Of a stretch of 24,325 nt of DNA, positions 1-8,102 are shown in pieces. The translations under genes and the position numbers were made by a program. Source of the stretch: UBA3941 sp035647175 (GTDB lineage: Bacteria > Bacillota > Clostridia > Caldicoprobacterales > UBA3941); contig DASRNX010000136.1 in NCBI GenBank assembly GCA_035647175.1, positions 1 through 24,325 on the forward strand, in the 5' to 3' direction. The notes under the pieces were generated by a model that was given only the letters and a program-made list of their open reading frames with translations, was not told the origin of the DNA and ran no database searches. Every line of letters begins with the position of its first letter. Position 1 is the stretch's first letter.

Positions 1-87
1 ATATTTACTATGTGGATGACCTTTACCGTTAAAAATAGGGGAGTAGGCGTCCATAAAATCAACCGGATGCAGGAGGTACGCGATTAG
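1..87 (+). CDS. 3' end of an unidentified gene (partial)
   Basis: The frame starting at base 1 is open for 28 codons and stops at TAG 85-87, reading I-F-T-M-W-M-T-F-T-V and ending Q-E-V-R-D. It runs in the same direction as the spoIVFA-like gene that follows 54 bases later. The hydrophobic then basic ending would suit the C-terminus of a membrane protein. In related bacteria cell-shape or division genes often sit upstream of spoIVFA, but the fragment is too short to identify. The open frame could also be chance. Confidence 0.4.
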   Translation: MFTMWMTFTVKNRGVGVHKINRMQEVRD

Positions 88-141
88 CCTTGCAGTTCGT
101 TGATTTTTGTAGTCAAAATATTCAAGGGGAGGGTAATAAAG

Positions 142-870
142 ATGCAGAGAAAAACCCCGGGTAAATTACCTTTGGACTTACCTGTACCGAGGGTTAGGTA
201 TCGGAACCCTGCCTATAGGGGAAAGGCCGATATGGGAGAATACGACACCGATAAAACTGCACCCCTATTCCGTAAAATATTTATATGCGCTGTTATCATA
301 GTATTGGTGTTGGTATTGAAATACATGGATACTGACTTTTCCAAAAATGTAGTCGGTTATATAAGAGACGGCATAACTAACCATATAGATATAGACGAGG
401 CGCTGGGTAAATTGAAGTTCGTAAACAATTATTTGCCTGATAATATAGCGGTATTTGGGGAACAGCCGGTAACAGCGGGTGGTGACGCCGGCATGCCCGA
501 TGGCTTAGCTCCTTTTTTTGCCATTCCGGCCGAGGGTAAGGTAATTGAGCGTTTCAGCTCTAATAATAGGGGAATAAATATATCGGGGAGCAAAAACGAC
601 AATGTCTATGCGGTCGCGGAGGGACTAGTCCTCGATATTGGGGAGGACGAAGAGGGCGGAAAGTACGTTAAATTGGATCACGGAAATAATGTAACGACCC
701 TGTATAAGGGGTGTTCCCTAATTGATTTAAGTACAGGCGAAAGAACAACCAAGGGCCAAAGCATTGGCAAAATGGGCGGAACCGCCCTTGAGGGATACAC
801 CCTGTACTTTGAGGCACAGGTGGATAATCGACCGGTAGATCCCCTGGCGCTGATAGAGCTGGGTAAGTAA
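142..870 (+). CDS. spoIVFA: SpoIVFA-like protein, M23/LytM fold
   Basis: A 242-residue membrane protein. The N-terminus is basic, one membrane segment lies at about residues 44-61, and a LytM/M23 peptidase-like domain fills the C-terminal half, from about the GKVIERFSS stretch to LYFEAQVDNRPVDP. The usual M23 zinc ligands are not visible: the HxxxD and HxH positions read as N, S or F, so peptidase activity is unlikely. In Bacillus, SpoIVFA holds and inhibits the protease SpoIVFB in the outer forespore membrane during sigma-K activation. The spoIVFB-like gene follows at once, which supports the name. ATG 142 is chosen over TTG 100 because AGGGGAGGG ends 8 bases before it. Length is close to the 264 residues of the Bacillus protein. 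Function is inferred from fold and neighbour. Confidence 0.82.
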   Translation: MQRKTPGKLPLDLPVPRVRYRNPAYRGKADMGEYDTDKTAPLFRKIFICAVIIVLVLVLKYMDTDFSKNVVGYIRDGITNHIDIDEALGKLKFVNNYLPDNIAVFGEQPVTAGGDAGMPDGLAPFFAIPAEGKVIERFSSNNRGINISGSKNDNVYAVAEGLVLDIGEDEEGGKYVKLDHGNNVTTLYKGCSLIDLSTGERTTKGQSIGKMGGTALEGYTLYFEAQVDNRPVDPLALIELGK

Positions 871-894
871 TCCTTGGGACGCATAAAGAGTATA

Positions 895-1779
895 ATGAGA
901 ATAGGGTCTATATTTGATGTAGATATCAATATTAGTATAACCTTGGTAGTCTTGCTTGTTATTGCTGTATTCTTGGGAAACGGTGCAGAAATTGCCGTGA
1001 TGTTCTTTGTTTTTATGGCCCATGAAACAGCCCATGTCTTGGTAGCCAGGATGCTAAAGATGAAGGTGGGGGAGATTGAGCTGCTCCCGTTTGGCGGTGC
1101 GGTCAGGATAGAAAGCGTTTTTGAACTCAATCCCGCCAGCGAAATATATATAGCCCTTGCAGGTCCGGGAATGAACATTATGTTGCTGCTGGTATACTCC
1201 GCTCTCCAGACCTTGGGCCTTGTAAGCGTGAAGGAAAACGATATCTTTGTACAGGCAAACCTAATTCTTGCAGGCTTTAATCTGTTGCCGGCCCTTCCCT
1301 TAGATGGGGGCAGGGTATTAAGGGCTATACTTGCCCGAGAAATAGGCCTTAAAAGGGCTACCAATATAGCCTCTTACGGGGGTATGATATTGGCCCTGTT
1401 TCTGGCCATGACCGGGATTTACGCTCTGAGCATAAAGGTTTTTAATCCCAACTTTTTTCTCCTGTCGGGATTTCTTGCATACTCGGCCCATAAGGAGAAG
1501 CGGACGGCATCTTATATATTTATCAGGGATATCACCTTTAAGCGTAATATGCTATCTAAGGAAGGATTGTTAACGACCAAGGAGATAGTGGTATTATACG
1601 ATCTGCCGTTAAAAGCGGTAATAAACAGTTTCGTACCCCACCGCTATCATTTTGTAAAAGTAGTAGATCACAGCCTCAGGGTCTGGGGATACCTAGATGA
1701 GACGGAAATACTGGGTGGGGTTCTGCAATATGGTGTAAATGCCCGGATCGGCAGATTGCTCCGGCGTGAGCAGCTATGA
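895..1779 (+). CDS. spoIVFB: SpoIVFB-like intramembrane metalloprotease (M50)
   Basis: A site-2-type zinc protease of several membrane segments, 294 residues from ATG 895. HETAH at residues 43-47 is the HExxH zinc site. LLPFGG follows, and NLLPALPLDGG carries the third zinc ligand (Asp). The C-terminal ~80 residues resemble the CBS-like regulatory domain of SpoIVFB. In sporulation this enzyme cleaves pro-sigma-K in the mother cell. A TTG at 874 in the same frame would add seven residues. ATG 895 puts the catalytic pair at H43/E44, as in Bacillus, but neither start has a strong ribosome site. It lies just after the SpoIVFA-like gene and the two are probably co-translated. Other M50 proteases share these motifs, so the sporulation role rests on the neighbour. 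Confidence 0.87.
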   Translation: MRIGSIFDVDINISITLVVLLVIAVFLGNGAEIAVMFFVFMAHETAHVLVARMLKMKVGEIELLPFGGAVRIESVFELNPASEIYIALAGPGMNIMLLLVYSALQTLGLVSVKENDIFVQANLILAGFNLLPALPLDGGRVLRAILAREIGLKRATNIASYGGMILALFLAMTGIYALSIKVFNPNFFLLSGFLAYSAHKEKRTASYIFIRDITFKRNMLSKEGLLTTKEIVVLYDLPLKAVINSFVPHRYHFVKVVDHSLRVWGYLDETEILGGVLQYGVNARIGRLLRREQL

Positions 1780-1815
1780 CGGGACTCTGAATTATGATAA
1801 AAGCACCATGATACG

Positions 1816-1836
1816 GTGGGGAATACCCCACATTTT
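1816..1836 (+). terminator. Hairpin followed by T-rich stretch (weak terminator or attenuator)
   Basis: GTGGGG (1816-1821) and CCCCAC (1826-1831) form a 6-bp stem with loop AATA, followed by ATTTT. CACC at 1804-1807 can pair with GGTG at 1815-1818 and so compete with the stem. It sits between the spoIVFB-like and radical SAM genes, which run the same way. The T tract is short, so it may only partly stop transcription. Confidence 0.4.
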
Positions 1837-1876
1837 AGGAATATACTTATGAGGGGACAAATGAGGAGGCCGGATA

Positions 1877-3712
1877 TTGGACAAACAATTGCTGGATAGG
1901 CTTATGGGACAAGTGGAAAAGCCGGTGAGGTACATGGGAAATGAATACAATATGGTGGTTAAGGACGTGGACAAGGTAGATATTCGATTTGCCTTCGTTT
2001 TCCCCGATGTATACGAGGTAGGTATGTCCCACATGGGGATGAAGATCCTTTACCACCTTATAAATCAAAGGGATGACGCGTATTGTGAAAGGGTATTTGC
2101 CCCCTGGGTGGATATGGAACAGAGGATGCGGGAAAACAACATACCCCTGTTTGCCTTGGAAACCAAGACCCCATTGGCTGATTTCGATATTATCGGTTTT
2201 ACCCTGCAATACGAGATGAGCTATACCAATGTCCTTAATATGCTGGATTTGGGGGGAATACCCCTGACTTGGGAAGAAAGGGGCGAGAATTATCCCCTGA
2301 TCATTGCGGGAGGACCCTGCGCATACAATGTCGAGCCTATGGCAGATTTTTTTGATCTGGTTGTCCTGGGTGACGGCGAGGAAGTGATTCAAGAGATTTT
2401 GGACCTGTATTTAGTCTGCAGGGGGCAGGGACTGAGTAAATCCGAATTTTTATATAAAGCGGCAGGGATAAAGGGGATTTACGTCCCCAGATTCTATGGG
2501 GTTGAATATAAAGAAGACGGCAGGGTGTCTGTGGTAAGTCCTATTGAAACGGGAATCCCGGATATTATCCAAAAACGGGTAGTAAGGGATCTTGATAACA
2601 CCTATTTTCCGGACACCACGATAGTCCCCTATATGGATGTAGTCCATGACAGGATCACGCTGGAGATATTCAGAGGCTGCACTAGGGGATGCAGATTCTG
2701 CCAAGCGGGTATGATCTACAGACCTGTACGGGAACGATCCCCGGAGAAGCTGTTGGAATTGGCCGAAAAGCTGGTAGAGAATACGGGATATGAAGAAATT
2801 TCGCTATCTTCGCTTAGCACCGGAGATTATTCCCGGCTGGAGGATTTGGTAACAAAATTAATAGCCGAATTTAAGGACAAGCGGGTAGGTTTATCCTTGC
2901 CCTCCCTTAGGCTTGATTCTTTCACCGGAGAAGTAGCCGATGAGGTTAAAAAGGTAAGAAAGACCGGGCTTACCTTCGCCCCCGAGGCCGGCAGCCAGCG
3001 GATGAGGGATATTATAAACAAGGGAATAACTGAACAGGATCTTATGCTCAGCGTAGAAGACGCCTTTAAATCGGGATGGACAAGGGTAAAACTTTATTTT
3101 ATGCTGGGTCTCCCGGAAGAAACCATAGAGGATTTGAAGGGAATCGGGGATTTGGCACACAAAATCCGGGGTTGCTATTTTGATATGGGAAGGGGAGGCA
3201 GAAAAGCACTGAAGATTACCATAAGCATCTCGTCCTTCGTTCCCAAGGCCTTTACTCCTTTCCAGTGGGTATCTCAGAATACCATGGAGGAACTGGCCGG
3301 AAAGCAAAGTCTTTTGCAGAAGGAACTCAGGGGCAGAAATATCCAATACAACTGGAATGATCCCAAGGTCAGCTTCATCGAGGCCGTTTTGGCCAGGGGA
3401 GACAGAAGGCTTGGCAGGGTGCTCAGAAAAGCCTGGGAGAAGGGTTGCGTCTTCGACGGCTGGACCGAGCATTTTAATTTTGATCTATGGATGGAAGCCT
3501 TTAAAGAGACGGATATAGACCCCCACTTTTATGCCGGCAGAACAAGACAGGCCGACGAGGTATTTCCCTGGGACCATATCGATGTCGGCGTTACAAAAAA
3601 ATATTTATGGAGAGAATACGAGAGAGCCCTTAAAGCACAATTGACCGATGACTGCCGGGTAGCCTGTACGGGCTGCGGTGTTAGCGAGTTGGGGGTGGGA
3701 ATATGTCCATAA
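1877..3712 (+). CDS. Radical SAM protein, TIGR03960 family
   Basis: A 611-residue radical SAM protein. The N-terminal ~240 residues look like the B12-binding-type domain that precedes the barrel in this family. The iron-sulfur motif is C268-x3-C272-x2-C275 (RGCTRGCRFC), and the barrel continues through SLSSLSTGDYSRL and the APEAGSQRMR segment. A further Cys pair (CTGCG) lies near the C-terminus. It begins at TTG 1877, supported by AGGAGG at 1863-1868. It overlaps the next gene, a DUF2344 protein, by ten bases. The two are partners or fused in many Clostridia and sit beside RNase G. The reaction is not established; RNA or ribosome modification is a guess from context. Confidence 0.85.
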   Translation: MDKQLLDRLMGQVEKPVRYMGNEYNMVVKDVDKVDIRFAFVFPDVYEVGMSHMGMKILYHLINQRDDAYCERVFAPWVDMEQRMRENNIPLFALETKTPLADFDIIGFTLQYEMSYTNVLNMLDLGGIPLTWEERGENYPLIIAGGPCAYNVEPMADFFDLVVLGDGEEVIQEILDLYLVCRGQGLSKSEFLYKAAGIKGIYVPRFYGVEYKEDGRVSVVSPIETGIPDIIQKRVVRDLDNTYFPDTTIVPYMDVVHDRITLEIFRGCTRGCRFCQAGMIYRPVRERSPEKLLELAEKLVENTGYEEISLSSLSTGDYSRLEDLVTKLIAEFKDKRVGLSLPSLRLDSFTGEVADEVKKVRKTGLTFAPEAGSQRMRDIINKGITEQDLMLSVEDAFKSGWTRVKLYFMLGLPEETIEDLKGIGDLAHKIRGCYFDMGRGGRKALKITISISSFVPKAFTPFQWVSQNTMEELAGKQSLLQKELRGRNIQYNWNDPKVSFIEAVLARGDRRLGRVLRKAWEKGCVFDGWTEHFNFDLWMEAFKETDIDPHFYAGRTRQADEVFPWDHIDVGVTKKYLWREYERALKAQLTDDCRVACTGCGVSELGVGICP

Positions 3713-4404
3713 GGCTGATAGTGAGGTATACTAAGGGAGAAAGGGTCAAATACATTTCTCACTTAGATTTCGTAAGGCTGGTACAAAGGGCGATTAGGAG
3801 GGCGGATATTCCCGTAGCCTATAGTCAGGGGTTTAATCCCCATCCTAAACTGTCATTTGCGTCGGCCTTAGCCGTGGGAACCACCAGCCAGGGGGAATAT
3901 TTGGATATAATTTTAGAGAAGGATGTGGATCCTGAACTATTGTGCAAGAGGATGAACGAAAAGTTACCCGCCGGAATCAGCTTCGAGGAAGGACGGGTAG
4001 CGGATGAAAAACTCCCATCCCTTATGAGCCTCATAGAAAGGGCAGGGTATATAATTACGATGCCTGAAGGGATACCATGGGAGAATGATATCCCATCTAC
4101 AATAGACAGATTCCTGATGCAGCAGGAAATACTTATAACAAGGACAACCCGCAGAGGCAGGCGGCAGATCGATATAAGGCCGATGATTCATGAAATGGAT
4201 GTATTTGAAAGCCATAGAGGTACCGCTGTCAAAGCCATGGTTAGCGCGGGGAGCAAGGCTAACTTAAGGCCCGAGTTATTGATGGACGCCCTATTGAATT
4301 TTGCCGGAACATCGATGGGTCCGGATTTATTTTTCCATGTACACCGTCTGGATCTGTATCTTCTGCAAGAGGATAAATGGGTCACACCTATTGGGATGGA
4401 ATAG
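3703..4404 (+). CDS. DUF2344 / TIGR03936 radical-SAM-linked protein
   Basis: A 233-residue protein starting IRLIVRYTKGERVKYISHLD, with the HLDF, RADIPVAYSQGFNPHPKLSFA and ALAVGTTSQGEYLD segments typical of the DUF2344 family. No cysteine cluster is present, so it is probably an accessory to the radical SAM enzyme upstream. Its ATG lies inside the end of that gene (10-base overlap), preceded by GGGGGTGGGA, which points to translational coupling. It ends 12 bases before RNase G. The biochemical role is unknown. Confidence 0.84.
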   Translation: MSIRLIVRYTKGERVKYISHLDFVRLVQRAIRRADIPVAYSQGFNPHPKLSFASALAVGTTSQGEYLDIILEKDVDPELLCKRMNEKLPAGISFEEGRVADEKLPSLMSLIERAGYIITMPEGIPWENDIPSTIDRFLMQQEILITRTTRRGRRQIDIRPMIHEMDVFESHRGTAVKAMVSAGSKANLRPELLMDALLNFAGTSMGPDLFFHVHRLDLYLLQEDKWVTPIGME

Positions 4405-4416
4405 GGGGATAAAACA

Positions 4417-5949
4417 TTGAGCAAGAGGATCATAGTAGACGTTCAGTATGACCAGACGCGCGTCGCTATTTTAGAGGAAGGCGAGCTGGTGGAGTTGTAT
4501 ATGGAAGGCGATGATAATCACACCATAGTCGGTAATGTATACAGGGGTAAGGTAGAGAACGTACTTCCCGGTATGCAGGCCGCCTTTGTAGACATAGGCC
4601 TTGAAAAGAATGCTTTCCTCTATGTAGGAGATATCAATACCGATAAATCCGTTTTTGAATTTTCCGGCAAGCAGTCTACATCGGTGAACGACGCCAGGGC
4701 ATTATCCATAAGGGATATCATAAGCAAAGGTGAGGAATTGACCGTCCAAGTGCTGAAGGAACCCATAGGCACCAAGGGCGCCAGGGTGACCACCCAGATT
4801 ACCTTGCCCGGAAGGTATCTGGTCCTAATGCCCACCGTTAATTACGTGGGCGTATCCAGAAGGATAGAGGACGAGGCCGAAAGGGCGCGATTAAAGGAAA
4901 TTGCAGAAAGACTGAAACCCCATGGTATGGGTATGATAGTCAGGACAGCGGCCCGGGGCATGGACCGGGATGATTTTATTTCTGATATAGACTTTTTATG
5001 CCGTTTATGGGCCAGGATCCAAAGCAAGGAATGGCGGGGCAAGGTACCCAGGGCCTTATATGAGGATGAGGATATAATCTATAGGACCATCAGGGACTTT
5101 TATGCGCCGGACATTGAAAAAATCGTTATAAATGACAGGGAAGAGTATGATAAGACTTTGGAGTTTGCCGATGTATTGTTCCCGGGATTAAGGAACAGAA
5201 TGGAATTGTTTGATGGCTCAATTCCGGTATTTCAGCACTTCGATATCGAATATAAAATAGAGAAAGCTATTCAAAAGAAGGTTTGGCTGAGAAACGGGGG
5301 ATACCTTATTATAGATCCCACGGAGGCCCTGACTGTAATTGATGTTAATACGGGCAAATTTGTAGGGTCAAGAAACTTGGAGGATACCGTGCTAAGGACC
5401 AACCTTGAGGCAGCACAGGAGATAGCCCACCAGATCAGGCTTCGGGACATAGGGGGCATAATAATTATTGATTTTATTGATATGGGCAAGGAAGACAACA
5501 AGAATAAGGTATTGGAGGTTTTGGAGAGTTCGCTTAAAAAAGACCGAACTAAAACCAACGTTTTGGGATTTACCGGGCTGGGGCTTGTGGAAATGACTAG
5601 GAAGAAGGTCCGCCGCAGGCTCTCATCGAAGCTCCTCAGGCCTTGCCCATACTGTCATGGTACGGGTAGGGTATACTCTGAGACCATGGTAGTTGCCAGG
5701 ATTGAAAAGGAGTTGGAAGGCGAGGTCAAAGACTCTGATACCTGGGGAGTTGTTGTAGAAGTTCATCCAAGCGTTGCAAGAACATGGACCGAAGACGGCG
5801 GAAAGAATATCGACATTTTAGAAAAGACCCTAAACTGCAGAATATATCTGAGGGACAATCATAGCCTTCATATTGAAGATAGCATAATCCATCCCTTGGC
5901 CGATCAGCGAGAGGCTGAAAAGTATTTTCTGGAGCATAAGGAATCATAG
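4417..5949 (+). CDS. rng: Ribonuclease G/E family
   Basis: A 510-residue endoribonuclease of the RNase E/G family that cuts single-stranded RNA in rRNA maturation and mRNA decay. An S1 domain opens the protein (NVYRGKVENVLPGMQAAFVD). The catalytic core carries the magnesium-binding Asp segments LTVIDVNTGKFVG and IIIIDFIDMG. CPYCHGTGRV near residue 415 is the zinc-link motif that joins subunits. Length matches RNase G, without the long C-terminal scaffold of RNase E. It starts at TTG 4417 after an AGGGGGAT ribosome site and is the last gene of the cluster. In many relatives the genes for ribosomal proteins L21 and L27 follow; here a terminator comes instead. Confidence 0.95.
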   Translation: MSKRIIVDVQYDQTRVAILEEGELVELYMEGDDNHTIVGNVYRGKVENVLPGMQAAFVDIGLEKNAFLYVGDINTDKSVFEFSGKQSTSVNDARALSIRDIISKGEELTVQVLKEPIGTKGARVTTQITLPGRYLVLMPTVNYVGVSRRIEDEAERARLKEIAERLKPHGMGMIVRTAARGMDRDDFISDIDFLCRLWARIQSKEWRGKVPRALYEDEDIIYRTIRDFYAPDIEKIVINDREEYDKTLEFADVLFPGLRNRMELFDGSIPVFQHFDIEYKIEKAIQKKVWLRNGGYLIIDPTEALTVIDVNTGKFVGSRNLEDTVLRTNLEAAQEIAHQIRLRDIGGIIIIDFIDMGKEDNKNKVLEVLESSLKKDRTKTNVLGFTGLGLVEMTRKKVRRRLSSKLLRPCPYCHGTGRVYSETMVVARIEKELEGEVKDSDTWGVVVEVHPSVARTWTEDGGKNIDILEKTLNCRIYLRDNHSLHIEDSIIHPLADQREAEKYFLEHKES

Positions 5950-5957
5950 ATTATCAC

Positions 5958-5982
5958 GGGGGCACCGCCCCCTCTTTTTTTT
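5958..5982 (+). terminator. Rho-independent terminator after rng
   Basis: GGGGGC (5958-5963) and GCCCCC (5967-5972) form a perfect 6-bp GC stem with loop ACC, followed by TCTTTTTTTT. It starts 9 bases after the rng stop codon and closes the spoIVFA-rng transcript. Confidence 0.92.
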
Positions 5983-5997
5983 CAGGCCGGGTGGTTC

Positions 5998-6026
5998 TTG
6001 TATGGATAAAGGCGTACTGATATAGT
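5998..6026 (+). promoter_or_regulatory. Possible sigma-A promoter for alaA
   Basis: TTGTAT (5998-6003) and TATAGT (6021-6026) are separated by 17 bases. They match the -35 and -10 consensus at 3/6 and 5/6 positions. The site lies after a terminator and 44 bases before the aminotransferase start, where a promoter is expected. The -35 match is poor. Confidence 0.33.
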
Positions 6027-6069
6027 AAATAACGAAAGACAGGAAATTTAACAGAGAGGGCGAGTTAAA

Positions 6070-7290
6070 TTGAAGATTATAAAAAAATCCAGAAAGCTAG
6101 ATAACGTATGTTACGATATAAGGGGACCAATCTTGGATGAATCCAAGAGATTAGAGGAAGAGGGTTACAACATCATAAAGCTCAATATAGGAAACCCCGC
6201 ACCCTTTGGTCTTAAAGCCCCCGATGAAATAATTGTTGATGTAATAATGAATTTGAAGAACGCCCAAGGATACAGCGATTCCAAGGGGATATTTGCCGCC
6301 AGAAAGGCTGTCATGCAATATTGTCAACAAAAGGATATAGAAAATGTAGGGATAGAAGACATATATATCGGAAACGGAGTAAGCGAGCTCATAATGATCG
6401 CCATGCAGGGTCTGTTGGATAATGGGGACGAGATTTTAATCCCGGCACCCGATTATCCTCTATGGTCGGCTGCCGTCAACCTTGCCGGGGGAACCCCTGT
6501 ACATTATATTTGTGATGAAGAATCCGATTGGTATCCCGATCTGGAGGATATCCGAAAAAAGGTTACCCCTGACACCAAGGGGATAGTCGTTATCAACCCC
6601 AACAATCCCACGGGATCCGTTTATCCCATTGATATATTAAAGGGAATCATCGATATAGCCAGGGAGCACGATCTAATCGTATTTTCGGATGAGATTTACG
6701 ACAAGATACTGTACGATGGGGTCACCCATACCTCCACTGCGGCGCTGGCCGATGACATACTCTTTATTACCATGAACGGCCTGTCTAAGTCCCATAGAAT
6801 TGCCGGATTTCGTGCCGGGTGGATGATAATAAGCGGGGATAAATCCGGGGCCAAGGATTATATAGAAGGGCTTAACATGCTGGCATCCATGAGACTTTGC
6901 AGCAATGTACCGGCCCAATACAGTATCCAGACCGCCCTTGGGGGGTACCAGAGCATACAAGAGCTGATCCTGCCCGGGGGCAGGTTAAAGGAGCAAAGGG
7001 ATTATGCGTGGGAGCGGCTGAACGGCATACCGGGAATCTCTTGCGTTAAGCCCCAAGGCGCGTTCTATATGTTCCCAAAAGTGGACGTGAAGAAATTTTC
7101 AATAGTGGACGACGAGAAATTCATACTGGATCTTCTGTTACAGGAAAAGGTCCTCTTGGTCCAGGGAACCGGATTTAATTGGCCCGGACATGATCATTTT
7201 AGGATGGTGTTCTTACCTAATCTTACGGATCTCAAGATCGCCTTGGACCGGTTTGAGTACTTCCTGTCCGACTACAGCCAAAAATCATAG
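6070..7290 (+). CDS. alaA: Glutamate-pyruvate aminotransferase, AlaA type
   Basis: A 406-residue class I/II aminotransferase using pyridoxal phosphate. It resembles E. coli AlaA along its whole length, for example SRKLDNVCYDIRGP near the start and the GYIEGLNMLASMRLC-like and EKVLLVQGTGFNWP segments. NPNNPTG is at 176-182, D207 and Y210 contact the cofactor, and K240 (NGLSK) is the Schiff-base lysine at the same number as in E. coli. It would make alanine from pyruvate with glutamate as amino donor. It starts at TTG 6070 behind AGAGAGGG. Terminators on both sides make it a single-gene unit. Its place just before the pyruvate dehydrogenase genes fits a pyruvate theme. Confidence 0.92.
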   Translation: MKIIKKSRKLDNVCYDIRGPILDESKRLEEEGYNIIKLNIGNPAPFGLKAPDEIIVDVIMNLKNAQGYSDSKGIFAARKAVMQYCQQKDIENVGIEDIYIGNGVSELIMIAMQGLLDNGDEILIPAPDYPLWSAAVNLAGGTPVHYICDEESDWYPDLEDIRKKVTPDTKGIVVINPNNPTGSVYPIDILKGIIDIAREHDLIVFSDEIYDKILYDGVTHTSTAALADDILFITMNGLSKSHRIAGFRAGWMIISGDKSGAKDYIEGLNMLASMRLCSNVPAQYSIQTALGGYQSIQELILPGGRLKEQRDYAWERLNGIPGISCVKPQGAFYMFPKVDVKKFSIVDDEKFILDLLLQEKVLLVQGTGFNWPGHDHFRMVFLPNLTDLKIALDRFEYFLSDYSQKS

Positions 7291-7320
7291 CGATTATTAT
7301 AACAACAAGATAGTTTCCAT

Positions 7321-7353
7321 AAAGAGCAAGCCATAAGACGGGCTTGCTCTTTT
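7321..7353 (+). terminator. Rho-independent terminator after alaA
   Basis: A perfect 12-bp stem pairs AAAGAGCAAGCC (7321-7332) with GGCTTGCTCTTT (7341-7352) around an 8-base loop. The 3' side ends in TTTT. It lies 30 bases after the alaA stop. Confidence 0.88.
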
Positions 7354-7649
7354 GCTTGTCAGATTTAACCTATTGGGCTGGCCCGTTGTCCTTTTATAGG
7401 ATTAATGCAGTGGGCTGTGCATCCGCTCATACGATATAATTGGGCACACGATAGCTGTTATCTATATATACATAACCTGCACAGCACGCCAAATTTAGAT
7501 AATACAGAATAATCCGGGTTTGATAACTAAATATGCGGTGTATAAGGATATTAAAGGATGTTAGAAAAATCGACCTGATAGGTATGAATGCCCGACTCAT
7601 GAGTAAGATACGTAATACCAGCGGTATATTGGAACGGGAGGTAAGTAAA
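7354..7649 (+). other. Gene-free leader before the PDH cluster
   Basis: Nearly 300 bases between the alaA terminator and the gene at 7650. It should hold the promoter of the PDH cluster. TATAAT occurs at 7435-7440 without a good -35 partner, and TTGGGC (7440-7445) with TATATA (7463-7468) at 17-base spacing is a weak alternative. A possible in-frame ATG at 7533 would extend the next gene, but it lacks a ribosome site. No clear riboswitch or terminator was seen. Confidence 0.4.
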
Positions 7650-8102
7650 TTGCGAAGATACGAATTTTTTAATAGACTCGAAGGTATTATTGCCGAAATC
7701 GGAACAGCGATTTTAGCCAATATTGACGAGGACGGTACGCCGAGGATGCGCTGGATGACGCCTGCTACCTTAAAGGGCAGGCCCGGATTCATCTATTGCG
7801 TAGGGGCTGGGAATTCAAAAAAAGTTAAGGGGTTAAGGATAAATCCGAAAGCGGAATGGATGATACAGAGCAAGAATCTGGATTGCATTATTAACATAAA
7901 AGGGACCGTAAACATACTCGACAACCCGTCTATCAGGACGGAGATTTTACACACCATAGGTCCACGGTTGGGGATGTTTTGGAAGACCAACTTAGAGGAT
8001 ACAGAATTTGTGGTGCTGGAAACTGTGATGGATGAGGCTATCTTTTTTGAGCCTATGCTGTGCAAGTCAAAAAGGGTTTCTTTTAGGGAGGGAGACGAAT
8101 GA
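7650..8102 (+). CDS. Pyridoxamine 5'-phosphate oxidase-family protein
   Basis: A 150-residue protein of the split-barrel flavin-binding family that includes general stress protein 26. Features are AILANIDEDGTPRMRWM near the start, then an IYCVGAGNSKKVKGL strand-helix and NPKAEWM. The substrate and cofactor (FMN, heme or F420-like) cannot be told from sequence. TTG 7650 is chosen because GGGAGG (7636-7641) precedes it by 8 bases. The upstream ATG at 7533 would add 39 residues unlike the family and has no ribosome site. Its stop overlaps the start of E1 alpha (ATGA), so it is translationally coupled to the pyruvate dehydrogenase genes. Why it belongs to that operon is unknown. Confidence 0.78.
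   Translation: MRRYEFFNRLEGIIAEIGTAILANIDEDGTPRMRWMTPATLKGRPGFIYCVGAGNSKKVKGLRINPKAEWMIQSKNLDCIINIKGTVNILDNPSIRTEILHTIGPRLGMFWKTNLEDTEFVVLETVMDEAIFFEPMLCKSKRVSFREGDE

Noticed and set aside
7436..7520. Possible fourth, decayed copy of the dispersed repeat (GTTATC-like block and GCCAAATTTAG)
   Set aside because: Only short AT-rich blocks match and the ends are missing. Chance cannot be excluded.
7533..7649. Upstream extension of the oxidase-family gene from ATG 7533
   Set aside because: No ribosome site at 7533, whereas GGGAGG sits before TTG 7650, and the extra 39 residues are unlike the family.
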